NCBI GenBank assembly: GCA_030609325.1
Contig: JAUWCL010000031.1
Span: 1 to 32,793 of the forward strand
Origin: Candidatus Krumholzibacteriota bacterium
GTDB taxonomy: Bacteria > Krumholzibacteriota > Krumholzibacteriia > Krumholzibacteriales > Krumholzibacteriaceae
Direction of reading: 5' to 3'
Length of the DNA: 32,793 bases
Part shown: positions 30,860 through 32,793 of the stretch, piece by piece
Layout: every line of letters starts with the position of its first letter
Position numbering within the stretch: position 1 is the first letter of the stretch
Notes under the pieces: generated by a model
Told to the model about the DNA's origin: nothing
Databases searched by the model: none
The model's input: the letters and a program-made list of their open reading frames with translations, nothing else
Made by a program: the position numbers and the translations under genes

Positions 30860-32793
30860 GTGAGCAGCATTGACGGCGCTCTTGCAAGGGAACTTGCCGC
30901 GAAAATCACCGCCCTGGCCGAGGACAGGGGCAGCTTTATCAGCGATCGCGGCGAGATCTTCGAGCTCGCCCTGAAGGACAGGGTCACCCTGGAGACGAGG
31001 GGAACGGACGACGTTCTCAACAGTTTCGGCAGCCTGTCGTTCGTTACGAAGGTCACGAGCCGCTCGGCTGCGATGACCGAGGTCTTCTTCGGCGAGCCGG
31101 ACGAACGTCAGGCGGAGATCCTCCGGGAAGCATACGGCTGGCTCGAGAGGCATGTCGAGGCGGGCGGAAAGCTTCTCGTGATGGACAAGGTGATGGGCCT
31201 TCATCCCGAGCATTCACATCACTGCAGGACGATCATTACGCCGGAATATGCGCGGTTGCTCGTCCTGTGGGACAAGCTGATCTTCGATCTTCCCGCGGAG
31301 CGCGAGGGGAACGAGCCCGATCAGATCCAGATAATGATCCCAGAGTGGGAAGGATACGCCGAGTCAAAGGGCCTGCCGCCGATCAGCATACTCGACGACG
31401 CAGATAACAGGGCGACCTGGGCGCTGGGGACCGATTACTTCGGCGAGGTCAAGAAGGGCCACCTCCGGATGGCGATGTACCGTGAGAAGGTCCTGATGAA
31501 AGAGGACAGGGGCGGAGGCCTGGGTATACACGCCGGCGGCAAGCTTATCAGGGCAAGGGACGCCGCCAGCGGAGAGCTCGTCGAGAAGGGCGCGATATTC
31601 TTCGGGCTGAGCGGAACGGGAAAGACGACCCTCTCGGTCCATCACTTCTGGCTCGATCCGGAGAAGGACGAGACTGTCGTCATAAGGCAGGACGATTTCT
31701 TCGTATTGACCGATAAGGCCCAGGCGTTCGGCACCGAGGACAACGCGTACATCAAGACCGAGGGGCTCGAGGGAGAGGGGCAGCCCCTTCTCTACACCGG
31801 CGCGACGAGCACGAACGCGGTCCTCGAGAACGTATACGTCGATCCGGAGACGCGCAATGTCGACTTCTTCAGGTACGACCACCCCTTCGTCCCCGGCGGG
31901 AAGTGCCTCAACGGCCGCGGCATCGTGATTCGCCGCGAGCTCGATTTCACCGACGACAAAGTCGACCTCGACCGCGTCGACATGATCTTCTTCATAACGA
32001 GGCGCGAGACGATCGTTCCGCCGCTCGCGAAGCTCAACATTGAGCAGGCCGCAGCCTTCTTCATGCTCGGCGAGTCGATTCTTACCTCGGCCGCCGACCC
32101 GACGAAGGCAGGCCAGACGGTACGTTCGGTCGGAACCAATCCCTTCATTGTCGGCTCGCGGGGCGATGAGGGAAACATCTTCTTCGATATCCTGAAAAAG
32201 AACCCCGACATACGGTGCTTCCTCTTCAACACGGGCGGATTCGGCGGCAGGCAGGTCGACAACGAGAGGGAAAGCCTGGCCAACCCCGGTGCTATGGAGA
32301 TCCTCCGCCGCTACCTCGGCGGGTTCTGGCACCTGGACAAGGGGCTGGGGATCAAGAGAGAGCTCCGCGACGGCACGGAGGAGTGGTTCCGCGTCAACCA
32401 GGTGCGTTTCGAGCTGATCGATCACGGCACAAAGCGTCTGCGGATGAAAGAGGATATCGAGAACGTATTCGAGGATATCGACCACGGTCGCAAGAACGCC
32501 GCCGACTATGAACTTGTCAAGACGTATTGCCTCGCCGGCCAGAAGATCCGGATCCAGGATTCCGCCGCGCTGATAAGGGAGGTCGCCCGCGGAAGAATCA
32601 AGTGGACCTCCGAGGACTACTGGGGCTACGAGGTCCCCGCCGAGGTGCCCGGACTCGACCTGCACAGGTTCGACGAACACCGGTACTATACCGACGACGA
32701 GATCAGGAAGCTGAAGGATCGGCTGCGCGACGAGCGCATCGAGTGGCTCCGCTCGTTTGATGATCTCGATCCGGAGATAAGGGAGATATTCAG
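30860..32793 (+). CDS. pckA: phosphoenolpyruvate carboxykinase (ATP-type family), cut by window end
   Basis: GTG at 30860 has CAGGAGGAAAC ahead of it; the frame stays open to the last base (644 codons). The P-loop is GLSGTGKTT (249-257, Lys255), matching Lys254 of the E. coli enzyme. RQDDFF (277-282) holds the Asp pair of kinase motif 2, YIKTEGL resembles the family's AKTI-x-L, and FFITRRETIVPPLAKL the R-x-x-x-PP region. ATP-type enzymes are usually 530-550 residues, so this one has at least 100 more, all after the P-loop. It should convert oxaloacetate to PEP and CO2; in this operon it would use the oxaloacetate from citrate lyase. The 3' end is outside the window. Confidence 0.9.
   Translation, partial: MSSIDGALARELAAKITALAEDRGSFISDRGEIFELALKDRVTLETRGTDDVLNSFGSLSFVTKVTSRSAAMTEVFFGEPDERQAEILREAYGWLERHVEAGGKLLVMDKVMGLHPEHSHHCRTIITPEYARLLVLWDKLIFDLPAEREGNEPDQIQIMIPEWEGYAESKGLPPISILDDADNRATWALGTDYFGEVKKGHLRMAMYREKVLMKEDRGGGLGIHAGGKLIRARDAASGELVEKGAIFFGLSGTGKTTLSVHHFWLDPEKDETVVIRQDDFFVLTDKAQAFGTEDNAYIKTEGLEGEGQPLLYTGATSTNAVLENVYVDPETRNVDFFRYDHPFVPGGKCLNGRGIVIRRELDFTDDKVDLDRVDMIFFITRRETIVPPLAKLNIEQAAAFFMLGESILTSAADPTKAGQTVRSVGTNPFIVGSRGDEGNIFFDILKKNPDIRCFLFNTGGFGGRQVDNERESLANPGAMEILRRYLGGFWHLDKGLGIKRELRDGTEEWFRVNQVRFELIDHGTKRLRMKEDIENVFEDIDHGRKNAADYELVKTYCLAGQKIRIQDSAALIREVARGRIKWTSEDYWGYEVPAEVPGLDLHRFDEHRYYTDDEIRKLKDRLRDERIEWLRSFDDLDPEIREIF

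Noticed and set aside
29450-31213. 587-codon open frame on the minus strand opposite citF
   Set aside because: It lies opposite a clear, conserved citF. In GC-rich DNA with strong third-position bias such antisense frames are common; its sequence is rich in Arg, Asp, His and Val with no domain.

Overview
This 32.8-kb window looks like chromosome from an anaerobic, GC-rich, diderm bacterium. The base is roughly 60% G+C by eye. An outer-membrane-type beta-barrel protein, a lipoprotein and several exported proteins argue for two membranes. A membrane-bound [NiFe] hydrogenase, indolepyruvate:ferredoxin oxidoreductase and citrate lyase argue for fermentative or ferredoxin-based anaerobic metabolism. 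No rRNA, tRNA, CRISPR array or insertion sequence was seen, so placement is inference only; an uncultured lineage near the FCB group would fit.

Layout. (1) 1-3.8 kb, + strand: the 3' end of an HNH nuclease gene, an exported metallophosphoesterase, a DUF1573 protein whose frame is crossed by a TGA exactly where the family has its conserved Cys (probable selenocysteine), and a TlpA-like thioredoxin. (2) 4.0-18.1 kb, + strand: one long operon of 17 genes. It encodes a sulfhydrogenase-like NAD(P)H module (HydB/HydG-like), a formate-dehydrogenase/NuoG-like subunit without the catalytic Cys/Sec, a HycB-like ferredoxin, a group 4 [NiFe] hydrogenase core (NuoH-, NuoB-, NuoC- and NuoD-like), a NuoL-like antiporter subunit, a nearly full set of Mrp-type subunits (fused MbhD-MbhE, MrpB, C, D, E, F, G) and a NuoI/MbhN-like ferredoxin. 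A terminator ends it, and the hydrogenase maturation protease gene follows. (3) 18.7-21.1 kb, - strand: iorB and iorA. (4) 21.3-24.8 kb: a gene remnant, a thioredoxin/outer-membrane protein/lipoprotein operon (-), an exported DUF6599-like protein (+) and a small exported protein (-). (5) 24.9-32.8 kb: an aldo/keto reductase with ferredoxin tail (-), pyruvate kinase (+), a 614-base intergenic region rich in RNA structure and promoter-like signals, then an operon of fused citDE, citF and pckA (+, cut by the window end).

How the parts may work together. The large operon predicts a Na+ or H+ translocating hydrogenase that can exchange electrons with NAD(P)H as well as ferredoxin, built like complex I but with a differently sourced input arm. 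IorAB would supply reduced ferredoxin from aromatic amino acids. The CitDE-CitF-PckA operon predicts citrate to acetate plus oxaloacetate, then PEP; the neighbouring pyruvate kinase could take PEP to pyruvate. These functional links are inferred from gene families and neighbourhood.

The strongest candidates for something new are the in-frame TGA in the DUF1573 gene (with a hairpin of bacterial SECIS type at the right distance), the composite HydBG/pseudo-FDH/Mbh/Mrp complex, the CitD domain lacking its prosthetic-group serine, and an apparently untranslated structured RNA ahead of the citrate lyase operon.
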